In this document: positions 43,832-58,800 of the stretch, in pieces
Position numbering within the stretch: position 1 is the first letter of the stretch
How the letters are laid out: each line of letters starts with the position of its first letter
Source: Linanthus parryae
Taxonomy: Eukaryota; Streptophyta; Magnoliopsida; Ericales; Polemoniaceae
NCBI GenBank assembly: GCA_023055425.1
Contig: JALGPY010000001.1
Span: 135,991,368-136,055,367 of the forward strand
Reading direction: 5' to 3'
Length of the DNA: 64,000 nucleotides
Translations under genes and position numbers: made by a program
Notes under the pieces: model-generated
What the model was told of the DNA's origin: nothing
Databases searched by the model: none
What the model saw: the letters and a program-made list of their open reading frames with translations, nothing else

Positions 43832-46800
43832 ATGCAGAGTCCGCCGAAGCACCGGCACGATGGGACTTCGCCCTTGCCTCTGGGCATGGATTGGAGTCCT
43901 CCGCCTCGCAAGTGGGTAAGTCGCTGATTTGATTCAATTGGGTGGTCTTCGAAATTGATAATTTTATGGTGATCATCATGGGTTCCGATGAGTAGAATTT
44001 GAACTCGCAGTTGATGAATTATTTTAGTATCATGAAGTATATGAACTGATTCGAACTTACCAAGGTGGGTTGCATTGAGCTGAGCTCATTGCAAATCCAC
44101 TTTGATAAGATGATTGTGTATGATGTTTGTAAGATGATTGTGAGTTTCAGTAGGGAATGACAGAAAATGTGGATGGCTAAGGAAAAATCTAACCCTAATT
44201 AAGCTCATCAGTGAATTAGCTTAGGAAACAAAAAAAAAAAAAAAAAAACTAGCCCTACTAAACTTTAAACTTGCATCTCCTTCACCTAATGTATAAATGC
44301 TTTTGGAATTGTCGTAACTGAATGATCTGATTTTTTTTTTTTAACTAAAACCAATTACTTTGAACTGCCCCTTTGAAGCACCAAGGTTGTTAGAGCCTCT
44401 CCAATGGTTAGGTTAAAAAGTTAGTTTAGTTAAAATTTACATAACTAAAGAAAATAGCGAGCTCCAATGGACTAGTTAAATGACTCAATACTTTACATGT
44501 TATGTATCCCCCTCTCCACTAGTAGCTAGCTCGACAGTAGGTAGTTAAACTTTTTTATGTCTATCTCTCTCCTACTTTAATTTAATTTTTTTTTAATTCA
44601 ATACACAAAGTTATATAAAATACATAACATCATTGGAACACCAAAAAGCCATGTTAGTTAAAATTCATACTAGTCAAAATTTAACTAATTGTTGATTTTA
44701 TTGTTGAAGAGATGCTCTTAGCATTTTGTATCATGTGGGCTTGTAACATTCAAGATTGTGCTCTGTGATGCGTTAAGTAGGTAAATTGAAACTGCAAGTC
44801 TGTTAGTAAACGTCAGTGTAGTCAACGCATTTAAATCCTCCCTCACTCTTACTGTACAAATTTCAAGATGGTCTTTGATTTTTTCATGTTTGCAATCCTG
44901 CTATTATCTATCCTCTTCTTTGCCCAATGAAAACTTTGTTTATCAGCATAACCGAAGCTGTGCCAATTCCCCTCTACTTCTAAAACTTCTCGCTTAGCCA
45001 TTGCCAACAACCTCCTGATCTCTAACATTGAGGAAATGAACAAGAATGGTGGGCAAGGCTCGCTTTCATCAGTTACTTCATTATACCTGTAGAGATTCAT
45101 TATTCATTTAATGATGTGGAAATACTATTACTTTGATGAATTCCCATTTTTTGTGGTTTGTATTAGTTAACCGTATATACTTTTGTCTCACGGTAGAACT
45201 TCGTTGATCTGAGACACATTATACACTACCGTGCTACTATGCAATTGTACCAATCTTTTGTTATAAGTTCTCATTTGCAACATTTTTGTTGAATGTAGAA
45301 TGGACGAGAAACTGTCTGGCCGCATGATCCTCGCACAGGATGGAGTTACTGTGTGACTATTCCTTCCTGGGTCGTCCGTCCCAAATCAAGAGATTCAGAT
45401 CCTGTTGTGGTATTTATTCCGACATTTCCCTATTCTGACAATGCACATGTATGAATAATTTATTTATATGTAGAAGAGGACATGCTTTAGGTTCTCTATA
45501 CTTCTATATCCTCAGTAATCGATGTTGTTAGACTAATTGAAGAAAATAATCTTTTGAACAAGTCTCAGGTAATCTTCTCCCCACAAGTAGATGCAGTAAT
45601 TCTTTTGTCTTGTGGCATAAGTGGACATTTTAATTTGTTTTTGGCCATGTGTGGTATTTGTTAATGGAACAATCTTCTCCAATTCCACTGATGTCAAGTT
45701 CAAGAACCATGTGGACAGAGTCATGTATTGAAGCAAGCAAAATGAATCAACTTAAAACAAGCACAGTAGGGGAAAGGAGACTGCAGTTTAGGGTAAATAA
45801 CAATATGGATGAGATCGAGTTAGGTCTTGGTGGGTGAGTTATGGGATCCAGGGGTATGGGGGTTATGTCTTTGGCTAGAAAATCTGTTTTGTTGAAGGAA
45901 GATGTGAAAAGGTGGACAAGGAAGAGTTTCTTCACCGGAAGGAAGGGTCTGCGGCTTAGGGCAGAGGTGCCATTGTAGAGGCCTCTTTTGGGAGTTCGCG
46001 GACAGACATGTGCCATGGCGCGAGTGTTTGTGCGGGGCCATGCTATCTACTACCCGAATTAAGCCCTTGACTTTCTCTAATTCGAGTGAGTTGGTATTTC
46101 ATGCCAAAATCACGGGGTTCTCATTCAATTGCACTCACAGGTCAAAGAGGCGATATTGTTAGTGGAGTTAGCTACTCTAGATAGGGAAGCCACATATTTG
46201 GTAGGGAGGGGTGATGGGGAGAGGGGTGAAGGTGAGACCGTGAGAGGGGATTTCGAGACTTCAGTCTATTAGTTGGCTCAAAAAGTCTAGGGCCTTGTGG
46301 CTTAAGGAGGGGGATAGTTGCTCAAAGTTCTTTCATTGGTTAGCCAACTCCAATAGGAGGCCGAATTTCATTGCTCGAGTCGAGGTAAGGGAGTTATCTT
46401 TTGTGGAGGAGGAGGAGGAGGTGGTGCAGGCGATTGTGAAGTTCTATCAGAGTCTCTCTGAGTGAGGAGGATAGACCCAAGTTGGATGGTTTAGATTTCG
46501 CGGTTTCAGGGGAAGGAGTCGTGGTTGGTTTAGATGTTCCTTTTTCTGAAGTTGAAGTGAAGCGGGCCTTGTTTCGTCGAGGGGGGGGGGGTGACAAAAC
46601 TCCGAGTCTGGATGGGTTGACTATTGCCTTTTTCCTTTCAAAATCGGGATGTCGTTAAGCCTGATGTTGTGTCCATGATGCAGGAGCTTCATCTGACTGG
46701 GAAGTTTGAGAAGAGCCTGAATGCAACTTTTGTTGCTTTGCTGTATAAAAAGGCAGATGCAGTGAACATTAAGGTCGATCATTTTGCTGAACACCTCGTA

Positions 46801-49800
46801 TAAGATTCTTGCCAAGGTGCTTGCTCTGAGGAATTAACATGTTCTCCCCGCTCTCATTTCGGGGTCTCAGAATGCTTATGTGGCAGGTAGACCGATTCTT
46901 GTTGCAGTTTTGGTGGCGAATTATTGTGGATCATCAGTTAAGAGGAGGTTAGTCGGGAATTCTTTGCAAATTGGACATTGAGAAGGCCTTTGATCATGTG
47001 AATTGGAAGTTTTTGCTTTATTTCCTTGGGAGGATGGTTTGGAGCGCGAAAGTCTTTGGAGAAGAGTTATTGATGCTAGGTTTGGCTCGGTGGGAGAAGG
47101 TTGGCGTTTCAGCCACGTGGTTGGCGTTTCAGCCACGTGGTTGGCCCTCTTTCGTGTTGTTTGTGGAAGGGTATTAGGGCTGGCTGGGACCAGTTTATAG
47201 TGAGGGTTCAGGTTCAGGTTGGCTTAAGGGTCCGTGTCCATTTTAGGAGGATCGTTGGGTGGGGCGACTTTTCTGTCTCATCAGTTGTGTGAACCCATGG
47301 GGTTTCACCTCAAAACCAATTGGCAATGAGGGGAGTCGCCCAGGAGACTTATTAACTCTTTTTCTAATTCTTGAAAGTCCAGTACACGCTCCCTCATGTG
47401 TGGCATTACGTGGCTTACACGCGTATCTTTTGTCTGTGGGTAGCGGTGAGCACGTGGGTTGTCAGACCATTCACGTGTGTTAACACAGCTCTGATACCAT
47501 GTAAGAATCCATGAGGTTCCACCTCAAAACCAATTGGCAATGAGGGGAGTAGTCCAGGAGACTTATTAACTCTTCTTCTTTTCTTAAGCGTCCAATGTGG
47601 GACTCTCAACTAAAGTTTCCTTCCTTGTATTGTCTGTCTCGGGATCCTTTAGCCCATACGAGTCACTGTTGGAGTAGGACTGTGAGTGACATGGGAGAGG
47701 GGGCGATGTGGTGTGGCCAGGCAAGTAGGAGCCGATTTATGGGTATCGCTTTTTTTGTTTGGTGTGCAGCTCATGACAGAATCTTGACTATTGACAACTC
47801 GGTTCGCCGCAGTTACGTGCTAGTAAATTGGTGCTGTTTGTGCCAATCGAGTTCCGAATCGGTTAACCACCCCCTGTCTCCTTTGCTCTGCTGTGCGGTC
47901 CTTCTAGGATCTGGTTCTGGGGACTTCATGTATTCATTGGGTTGCCCCTTCGATGATTTTGTCGTTCCTCGTGGCATGGGGTTAAGGAGAACGTAGAGAA
48001 GGAAATCTTGGCGTTTGGCCCCTTTGGTTGTCATGTGAATCATTTGGCATGTGCGTAACAGGCAGATGTTTGATGGGATCCGTATGTCGGATACTTCTTT
48101 ATAGAAGCTTCATTCTTCACCTGCTCTTGGAGTGGCAATCTGGCGTGCAGCTGACTTCTATAGATCATTTGGTGGATTTTCTTGATTCCCTTGCTTAGTT
48201 TTTTTGTTAGTCAGGCTCTTCTCTTGCCGTGTAGGTTAAGATAGTATGACTTACCAGTTTCTCTCTAAATTTTTTTTTTCACTTTGATAAAATTCCAATT
48301 ACCTATCCCAAAAAAAGGGTGTGCATGTATGAAGGTCATGATGTATGTCTGATATAGTATCTCACTGTCCACATGACATACCAACACTTTTTGAAAACAC
48401 AAGTTCGTATTTTTGTGCTTACAACTTAGGGTTCACGTTTATTCATGCATGTTCATAGAGGGAATTCATTTCATGTTGAAGTAATGTTACTGGAATATAG
48501 TGAGAACGTACGCAGTATATCATTAATCTAGTTGCAGACATATCTTAGAATGTGTGGCAAGCGTCATCTTGTTGAAAAACATATCCATGATAGTCCTAGA
48601 CTCCTAGTGGAAAGTAGCTGCATATGATAAGTTATCTTGCATATGAACTACCTTGAGCTATCCTACTGCTACAGAATCAAGTGTGCTATTCCAGAAAGCA
48701 TGCATTTCACTAGATTAGACCAAAAGCCATGGTGACTACTGACTGCTCTTGCTATGTTTGGATCAGAATGTGGTTAAGAATCTCTTTCTTAATATCTTGA
48801 ACTTTTGAAGTGAATTTTCTTGAAGCCTCTTGTATTAAAATTCGTATTCCATTGTATCGTTGTCTGGGATCTATAGGGTTCCCCATATCATGTTAAAATA
48901 TGTGGCCTGTCAAGTAGAGATCCGCCGAGTACATACTTCAAAATTGTGTCACCTATGGATAGTGGTGGATGTGACTAATATTACAAAGACTAGACTTTAG
49001 GTTACTGATTGAGATTCTAGACATGTGTTTGGATCATACGTCTCTACTTCACTTGAATATCAATGCAGCCTTTACCCTTGAGGCCTTGACACCTTTTTTC
49101 AGTGATCGTGAAATTAGTACTTGGTCAATACTCTTTTGCTTTTCATCTGATGGAAAAGCCAACATCTTCAAGGTCTTAATGCAACCCTTTTATGTTCTCT
49201 TTACAATGTTTGGGTTTTCATGGATGATGGGATTGGGTCGTCAGTGGTTATTTCTTAGAGGAGCAAATATGCCAGGTGTTTATCTTTTGTAAGATGGTGA
49301 AGGTTGATTTGTTACATAACTAGCTTTAAGCCCGTGCGATGCACAGCGGACTTCAAATATAAAGAAAGTAATATTTCCAAGAAAAAACTTATTTTGTGTC
49401 CCCAATAAAAAATGAAATGTATTGTAAATGTTATAACGAAATAATAAGTATCACAAATTTTGGTCCCAATGTTTTGTTATCTCGTATTACAAGTACACAA
49501 TATATTATATTATTGAATAAGCACTACTCGGATTTCTCACAATTGTGCTAAATCTTGAAAAAAAACGCATACATTCGTCGAACCAGCCGTAATAAAGAAC
49601 AAAAAAATATATGTTTACTGTTTGTTATTTTTGACACCAGCCGAAGGGTGCAAGAACAATAAAATTGTATTCCTAATTCGATTTTAATCCATGTATGTTA
49701 TGACACTAAATTTATTAATACGTACCTTTTATTGGAGAGTTCAGATTTACTGCGTCGTGATTGATAAATATTCCCATTTTTTTATACCAATTCAAATTAT

Positions 49801-52800
49801 GTTTGACAATGTTGATTTACTTCGTTAGTGTGATTGACAAACACTCCCGTTTTGAAAGGAATTAGGAAAACCTTTCTTGAATGATTTCATTTCATTCCAT
49901 TACTGGACGGATTTTGATTTAATTCGGTCGTGTGATTGACAAACACTCCCGTTTTGGAAGGAATTAATCAAACTTTTCTTGAATGATTTCAGTTAATTAG
50001 TGGACGGATTTAGTGTAATGTACCTAACTACGATGTAATTAACCTAAGTACAATTGTTAAACACGGTGTATTACCGGTCCGAGGGTCTAAAGTGGCTGTT
50101 TCGGCTGCCTACCGATAGGGCCAACCCAACTTTCACCCTTTCTAGTCTTGGGAATAATACTTTCACTATTTCAGTTTGCTAATTTTCAGGACACCTATAA
50201 TTGTGATGCTGAGAGTTGGAATCCGTCACTGATAGTAATTTTCAGATAAATATTGCCCTCTTTAAGTATGATATACCGGAATTGAAAAGTCCACAAAAAT
50301 CAGATAGAGTTTTCTCTTAGTTGGTAGTGGCCACGGGTAGTTCCCTAGCTACATTACAAAGAAAGAAGAAGAAAAAATAAAGTGAAATTGAGGATAAAAG
50401 GAAGAAAAGAATAAAATAGGAAGGGTGTTACAGAATGGAAGTTACAGTAAGTAGTTTTCCTTGAAGCACTAAAAGGAGGAGGACGACATACTTCTTTCAT
50501 TCCATTTTCCTATTTTATAGTTCACTAGGGGATTGCCCGTGCCCGAGGGCACTACCCAAAAACACGTTTCACCTATTGTAATGTCATAAATAAAATGAAT
50601 ATTTTAATCTACAAATATGGGCAGAATACGAAGACAACATAAATAATTGTATTAAATAATCAAGAACAAAGGAAGCCCCTTTTTATAATTATGATAAAAG
50701 GAGTGGGTAGTTAAGTGGGTAGTTAAGTAGTGGGTAGTTAGTGGGTGGTAGGTGAGATCTAAGGGTTGGGGTTAATTCAATCTAACGGTCTAAAAGACAT
50801 TTTAAAGTCAACCGTCCTAATTTATAATATAGATACCATTTTCTTATTTTATAATTTATACCATTTTCCTATTTTATAATTCAGATCATTTCGGACCTGC
50901 TTTGTCTTCGTACCGGAAATAAAATTATATTTAAATTGCTTTTTGTGCCTATTCGCTATTGTTATATTAACCCTAGGGAATCCTACAGCTACTCCCTTAC
51001 TGGCTTCTTCGACGCCTACGAGACTCTTTTCTCTTATGGATTAGTCTGACCTTCAAAGGTGAGATCCCTATTACAAATCGATTCTTCTTCCTCGAGTTGA
51101 TACTCTTAGGAGTTGTCATTCTTCTTTCTTCCCCGAGACTCTATTTTTGTACCGTTTCCATTTTCATGCCATAATTCAATTCCTTTCGGGAGGATTCAAT
51201 GTTGTGATCTTATTAGAAATCTTTTCATACCATTTTTGAAGATAGTGGAGATATTTTAATTTGAGTTTGGAAAATACATTAATTAATCGACAATACCACG
51301 TGGCAATTCCCGAGGCAAACTTTAAAGTGTCCTTCTGAAATAGTATATACATTGATGTCTGTTAACAAAATAGCTGTAGTGGTTTGAATATCGGTTCTGA
51401 GCTCCCGTGTCAAAGTATATAATTTGTGTGCTGCTTCGTCAGTGTTCTCCATTGATGAATTGAATCCTATGCATTTAGCAATTGACGATGTAATAGTGTT
51501 CAAGAAAAGTCAGAGAGATGGTGCATCAAAAGGCAGCAAGATTGCTTTCTGTTGTTAGAACACTAGTGAAAACCCTCCTTGGCTGAAGCCACTGTCGAAT
51601 TGATGGGTCAAAATGGGTCAAAATTTGTTATGGTAGTGAGAGAGAGAATTAGGAGATCTAATGGCTAATGGCTAAGTCCCTCCTATATTAGAGATGTACT
51701 GACTATTATTACAAACAAATCATTTTTCTAAACATAAGTCCAAGTGGAAAGCACTATTAAAGAAAATCAAAAAAGAAAATTTAAACTTCAATCACATCCA
51801 GTCAGACATGGGAATGAACTTCCACAAAGTAATTGTATTTGGTGGCTCTAAAAGTTTCCCCATCCCTCTTCAAATGATTGGGAAGAATCTTTTCTTTCAC
51901 TATCAATTCTCCGCCCTTGATCTCAAAAGAATTCGATGGTTGTATTAGAGCCAACAATGCCCATGTCTACAGTTAAAGGTCATCCTACATTAGTATATAG
52001 ATTTAATGATCAAATACACTTTGTTGAATTACCATTGTGTTTTTCTATGGTTAACTTTTTAGTAGGCCATACTTAAGTTTTGCATCTGTTAGCCCTTTCC
52101 ATCATGGGTGTAGGAAGCTGTGAATCGCATTTCAGTAGCCTAGTTTTGAGTCTTTTGCCACACTTCTACTTGGGAGATTGTTTACTTTTGTTTTTTTGTC
52201 ATTATCTAGTTCATGTTTAACTTTGGTGCATTAGTATCTACTACAGTGGTTATTTAACTTTCTTACTGTATTTTCCTTTAGGTTATTGATCTTTTCAACA
52301 TGCAAATTGAACTTATCTGTTAAATGTGTTTATTTTCCTAAATGTGTGATACCAGCTTTACATATTTTAACATCCCTATCATGCAGTTTTACAGGGTTCA
52401 AGTTGGCATTCAATCACCTGAAGGTATCGCAACTACTCGAGGATTATTAAGAAGATTTAATGATTTCCTGAAGCTATCTGCTTTAGTAAGTGTGATGCTG
52501 ATGCTTTTCCTGTTATCGTTAATGTTTCTCCGACTGTAATTGAATAAGGCGTATGAATAATAATACACAAATGAAGCTAGCCCGTTGAATACTTAATGGC
52601 ATTTGATATTGTTTGTGCAAAAACTCTAGGTTTTCGGTGGTGGTCTTTATCTTTGCTATAGGACATATTTGATACACAAAATTGAATTTGTCAGAAGCCA
52701 ATTCTAGAGGTTAGATTGTTAAGTATTGCAATAAGACAAATGTGGGATTTCAAAAAAATAAAATCTGAAGCTACGAAAACCATAAATTTAAGGATAATCA

Positions 52801-55800
52801 TTGTTAGCATGTTCAAGAGTTCATAATTCTATGCAGACGCTGTAGCTGAATCTGGTTTATAGAGTTTCAAGACGAAATACTCTTGAAGTCAACCATACAA
52901 GCCACTGATTAATCGTTCCCGTACACCAATCTCACATGTGATTGGAATGCTCTCACTTAAAACCTTTGCTTAATTAATTAATTTCTAAAGCCCCTGCTTA
53001 TGTTTTGATTGACATAATTGCGCTCTCTCAAATTGGTTTTTCCTTCCCTGTTTGGAATGTCCCAAATTACGTCCACATCTGCAAAACATTCATATTTGTA
53101 CTACATACTTCCCATAGATACACCTAATGAAACCTCCATAGATACACCTAATGAAACATGAATTTTAAAAGTGTGTTCGAGTTCCAGTAACTTTTTAGCG
53201 AAAGTGCAAAGGGTAATCTAGACATTGACTTGGTCAACTATCAACCTCTTAACATTTGTACAACCTTAAACAGGACAAACAATTTGGGACACAGGGGTAG
53301 TGAATTATTCTTTCCTCAAGCCGCATCTAACATATCCCTTCATAAGAAAATGTGGTTGATCTACGAACTCAACCTGAACGGTTTTTCCTCATGATCTAAT
53401 AGTGATCTACCTAATTTCACCCGAATTACTTTTTTTCATAGTGTCTGCTAATTATGCCACTTCTCCATCTTAACATCTTCATTTCAGTTGCAGACATATT
53501 CCAATCATAGGCTTATTAACCACAAACTGTAGCATCTCGTATCACTTCCTAGAGGAAGTGAACGAGGGGCGAGTAGCAGAACTGAAAGCATAAAATGGGT
53601 GGTCTGCTGTTCTACCTAAAACCTGAGTGTTTGTATTATCAATTTGGTTTCTGGGAAGATCATCGATGATTGTGAAGAAAGAGGAATTTACATCTCTCTT
53701 GTTCTACCCTTCAAGTTTTCATCTCCTGACCTGGCACATCTGTACCCTTGCTCATTTCTCGACTCCCGTCTTTTTTATTATGATTTGAAAGGCTTCTTTA
53801 ACTGATTTAATAGGTTAGGAGTTCCAAATCTGTATTTAGCCAAAAGAAAATAAAAGAGATGAAGTTTCCCTTTGTGGGTACATTGAAAAATTATCTACAG
53901 TAACGATACATTTTCAATCCTCATCTTCTGACCTGCCCGTATCTGCTGAGTGCCGTCTCTTCAGTTCTTTGTATTTCATCTTTTCCTTCTAGTGTCAGAG
54001 AGTAGTGCCTCTTTCATAATCTCGACTCTCAAGCCATTTTTAACTCTGGTTAGAGATAAAGAGGTTTCACTAATCAAACAGAAAAACTTAAAACCAGTTT
54101 TTTTTTTTTTTATCTTATGCCTTGATTTTTTTTAGATGAACGTTTCGGCATATTAACAGAACTAGCTGTTCTTTGGTTATACCGCAATATATGAGATAAA
54201 TGTTTAGGCGTACATTAATTATCTACGAAGCACAGTCGCGGGTTCGTTGAAGATTCACCGGCTTGTCTATGTTGGTAAAAGGCATGCAAATGTGACATGG
54301 AGAGGGCAATTCATATACTATTTGTGGAGTGTTTATTGGACATATTAATTGTTTTTTCACTCAACGATGACAAAAATGCAAAATCTGGTACATGTGTTGA
54401 ACAATACATGGAACACAATCAACAATGAAATTTATGAGGTTTAATTAGGAAGAACAATTATATTTCAAATATATCCCTCAACCCTGATTTATTTTGTGCT
54501 TTGCCTTTTATCTAGTTTTGAGTTTTGACCAGCTCTTTCCATCTCACACTCACATTTTAATGTCTTTTTAACTGTTTGGTACACTTAATTTGAGCCTTCT
54601 TCCTATGGAGAAGAAAAATGTTCTGTTCCCTTTCATGATTTTTTTCTTTGCTTGGGTGGATAATGTTGTTTCTTTCTTTCTTCTTTCTTGAAAGATCATA
54701 TGGGCTGAAACATTTATGTGTTTCTTCTTGCAGTTGAAAAAAGCATTTCCTAGGAAGAATCACCCAGCCGTTCCACCCAAGGGCCTCTTGCGGATAAAAA
54801 GCCGGGCGCTGTTGGAAGAGGTGACATTTATTTCCCTTTCATTCTGGGCTGTACCTTCTGTTGGGATTTGTTCCTCATCGGGATGTTGAGAGCCTTGTAT
54901 AGTTGTATGTAGTTACTTAGATCATGCGCTACTCCCCTCATTGCCAATTGGTTTTGGGGTGGAACCCTAAATTTCTTACCTGTTTCTTTTGTTTGTTGAT
55001 CCTAACACTCATGTCTGTACTATGGCTTAATTGAAACCACATCTGTGGAATATGAGGCATCATGCTGATGTCCAATTGATTTTAGTTGTCTTGTTGAATT
55101 TTCACAAAGTTCTAGGACATGTTTTGCTTTTGTAGATTTACAATATTTTCATTTTTTTTACTAGAAAAAACTTGTTGTCAAGGTGAAAAGTGAAAACATT
55201 AAAAGGATATGGAGAGAAGTGAAAAAAATTGGAACTTTTTCGTATCGGACCCCTAATCTCAGACACCAATAATAAGAAAGGAGGACACCTAAAATGGGAC
55301 TATATTGGAACTGTACCTGGGAGGGCCTACAAGGAAAAATTGACAGCGTCTAATAGTTCTGTCAGTTGAACAATAAATTGTTATCTCTGTTTGACACAGA
55401 AAAATATCATTTGAAGGTTCATAAAACATCCCACTCTCAAAATTAGATTTTGCTGTTAACACTGGCATCAGCGAGACCATCCATTTTGGAAAGGGAAGTG
55501 TTTTTTTTTTTTTTTTTTTAATTCTCTGGGAAGGTGAATGTTTCCACAGTTAATGCACTTGATTGCGGAAGCTTCAATGTGCGAGATAAATCTTCTAGGA
55601 TCCATTGGATTGCTTCGTTGTCATAGACATTAACCGTCAATAAGAATGCATCAAATCTATTATCTTATCAAGTTCATATATGCTTCATCAAGTCACTCTA
55701 TTCTTTGTATTTATCTTAGTTAGTCAATAATGAACCATGTGAGGTAAACTAAATGCTCTATTGCAGTCATGTAAGGATGCTGATTCTGAAAGGCTCGATT

Positions 55801-58800
55801 TTGTTGCAGCGTCGACGCTCTCTAGAGGAATGGATGACAAAGATACTATCTGACATTGATTTGTCAAGAAGTGTTGCTGTGGCATCCTTCCTTGAATTGG
55901 AAGCAGCCGCTAGATCTAGTACGTGTATCTTTCTAGAATTGATCAGCTATTAAAAAAATCATTTCATTTACTTCCAACTAAAGTGATTCCACTTGAATTA
56001 ATAAAGATATATGAACTTCTTTTCTGTTAACTTTGTGGAGGGTTTCAACTAACTTCCGAGTTTCTGAGACTGGATATTTCATTTTATTTGTCTTATTCAG
56101 CATTCAACGACAAAAACCAAAGCAATTCAGAAGGAAATCCTTCGCCAAGCAGCATGTCTTCCCTCCAAGTTCGTCCTAGCTCAAGCCTCTCTATCCTCAC
56201 TGGTAGTTCATCCCTCGCATCAGATTATGGCAGTGATACTGCTTACGAGACATCTGAGATTGGAACACCTAGTTTTGGAAGAGATAATAGTTCTGACGGG
56301 GCTATAGACGATCTGGCAATAGATGAAGACTTAACTAGTCCAATAGAAAGGCTTGTAAAGTATGGCATGACCAACATTGACGAAGGTTTGTTTATGGGGC
56401 ATGCTATCTTGGAGAAGCTTGAGGGTTTACCCAGAAACAAAATGCGAGCTAGCCAAATCAATGGAACCATTTCTAAAGCTGCTTATCCTTCTGATAATAG
56501 AGTTGAACAGACATCAGAACCAGCACAGGGTAAGGTAGTCGGTCATGTGAGGAAGCTCTCTAATGAAAGTGTTGAGAGTGAAGCAAGTTCTTTAAGAGGT
56601 AGCGAACGCTCGAATTCGAGTTTTCGGCTTCCTGGTAGTCTCCTTGACCATCTTGGAAAACTGGAGGTTTCCGGAACTGTGGACTCAGATTTACAAGCAA
56701 GTGATGTACAATTAGTGCTTCCATTGGATCAACGAGACAAATTAAACAGGGTTCTCATGACAACACAGAGAAGGCTCATGACAGCCAAAACAGATATGGA
56801 GGATCTTGTATCACGACTAAATCAGGAAATAGCAGTAAAAGATTATCTTGCAACCAAGGTACAGAATGGGGTTATGAATCTTGTTTACCAGAATTTCGTA
56901 TCGAGTGTTGAGGTCATTAAGTTTTACATTACATCTATTTATCATCTACAACTTGCAGTTATGTAGAGACTTGACGTGAACGCAACAAATGGGAATGGGT
57001 GGATTGGGTGTTTCTAGGTTGTGGGGGGGGGGGGGGGGGGTGAGCCTTGAGAGGATAGACTTGTTCACAGTTTCACTATAAGAACACCGAATATCATTCA
57101 ATATCCATCATCATTAGGAACAATGAGTGCTCTAGGAGATGTGAGTATATGTGAGCATAATGTGATTTAGTAAGTGGAGATGGGGTCTAAGATGAAGTGC
57201 AAGTCAGAATAAATATAGCAGGATAGATTTTTTTTTCCATACTAAATTCATGGTTTGAACATTACAATTTTATTCATCCATGAAAGAAAGTGAATTCCTC
57301 TACTTATTGTAATTGCGAAAAAATAATCTGATCATATTTGTTGGAATAATTACAGCAAAAAATTAAAATAACTTGGTAATGGAAATGGGAATGATAGTAT
57401 CTATTTATTTATTATCCATGTCACGCCAGATATTCTATGGATCTTCAGATACAAGTTACTGTATATAGTGCTCCAAACTTTTTATATTTTTGACTCGGAA
57501 CCACGGGAGTTAAATTTTTCGATCTCTATTTTTAACCCAATCTCACCAACTATGAGAAATCCACCAATTTACATGTGATGTGTGAACATTGATAGTTGTG
57601 TACCATAGTCAGTAGCTAGATATGGATAAGGGGGCAAAGAATGCATAGGGTGAACGACAAGTCCACAACAATGATTAAAGAACCTAACATAGCTCGATTA
57701 AGTGATAACTCAGCGTGCCATGACGTTGTTAGGATCTTATATTGGCCTTTATGAGCTTCTAAAATGTCTTCTAGGCCATGACCAATTCCTCAGTTGGTCC
57801 TATACATGTGACCCGCTATCAGGAAAAGAATTGCAAGAGCTAAATGATGGTGTGCAATATAGGTTAACAATTGACTCCCAGTTACTGAATCTAATCCTCC
57901 CCGAAAAGTAAGAAATTCCGCATTCAGGATGCCATATTTTTCGACCCGTTGGCTATTTAGATTGATTTAGGTGGTCGAGTCTAAATGAGTTAGAACCGGT
58001 ACAAGAGGCAAACCTTTTCTATACCCATGCTGGTTGGGCCAATTGGTAAAGCTGCCTGTGACCCACGTAGGGGGTCGGCTGCTCAACTCCTTCTGGGGCC
58101 AATCACCTGTGGAGGGCTTCTCATAGCGCGACCCTGCCAGGAATTGCTCAATGTCTCTCAAAAACCAAAAATCTTACCATTTTTTTGCATGTTTGTTTGA
58201 ATATGTCTAGCAGTATGTTTTTGTGAAGGCTTTGAACTTTTTTAATGTATTCCCCCTTTCTCTTCCATCTTATGTTTTCATGTATATGCTTTTATTTATC
58301 TTCATCATTATTATCTTTTAGATTAGATTTGTCAAGCTCCAAGATTCATTGTTACTGCAGTATTTTGAAAATCTGAGTTTCCCCTTCTGAAATATGAAAA
58401 CATGGTTGGCATCTGCTTTATTTTTTATCTACTTGAAAATATTATAATCAAATCTTAACCATTCATGACTCAGTTTGATTAACGATTCAGTAACTGGAGT
58501 TTGGTATAACAATCCGAATCTCGTCTTGGCAACTATGCTCTTGAAAATAGTTAGGACTAAGATAGAAACAAAGTGTGCCACTGATATTGTGGGAATACTA
58601 ACTATTAAGTTTGATTACCGATGGCAGTATACTAGTGTGTTTATACATCGCATTTAATTTTAAGGCTTAGGACAAGCAGGAATGGACTTAGAATTAATAG
58701 TAATAGTACTTTTATGTAAATAAAAGTCCCACATCGGACATTCAAGAAGAACAAACATAATTAACAAGTGTTCCTGGGCTACTCCCCTCATTGCCAATTG

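Noticed and set aside
45649..45837. Possible extra exon of the EREX-like gene after exon 2
   Set aside because: The residues do not match the family, and joining exon 2 directly to 52387 continues the PX domain (DPVV to FYRVQV) without a gap.
49023..49292. 89-codon frame in intron 2 with hydrophobic residues
   Set aside because: It has no recognisable domain, lies in intron sequence and has no splice or promoter context.
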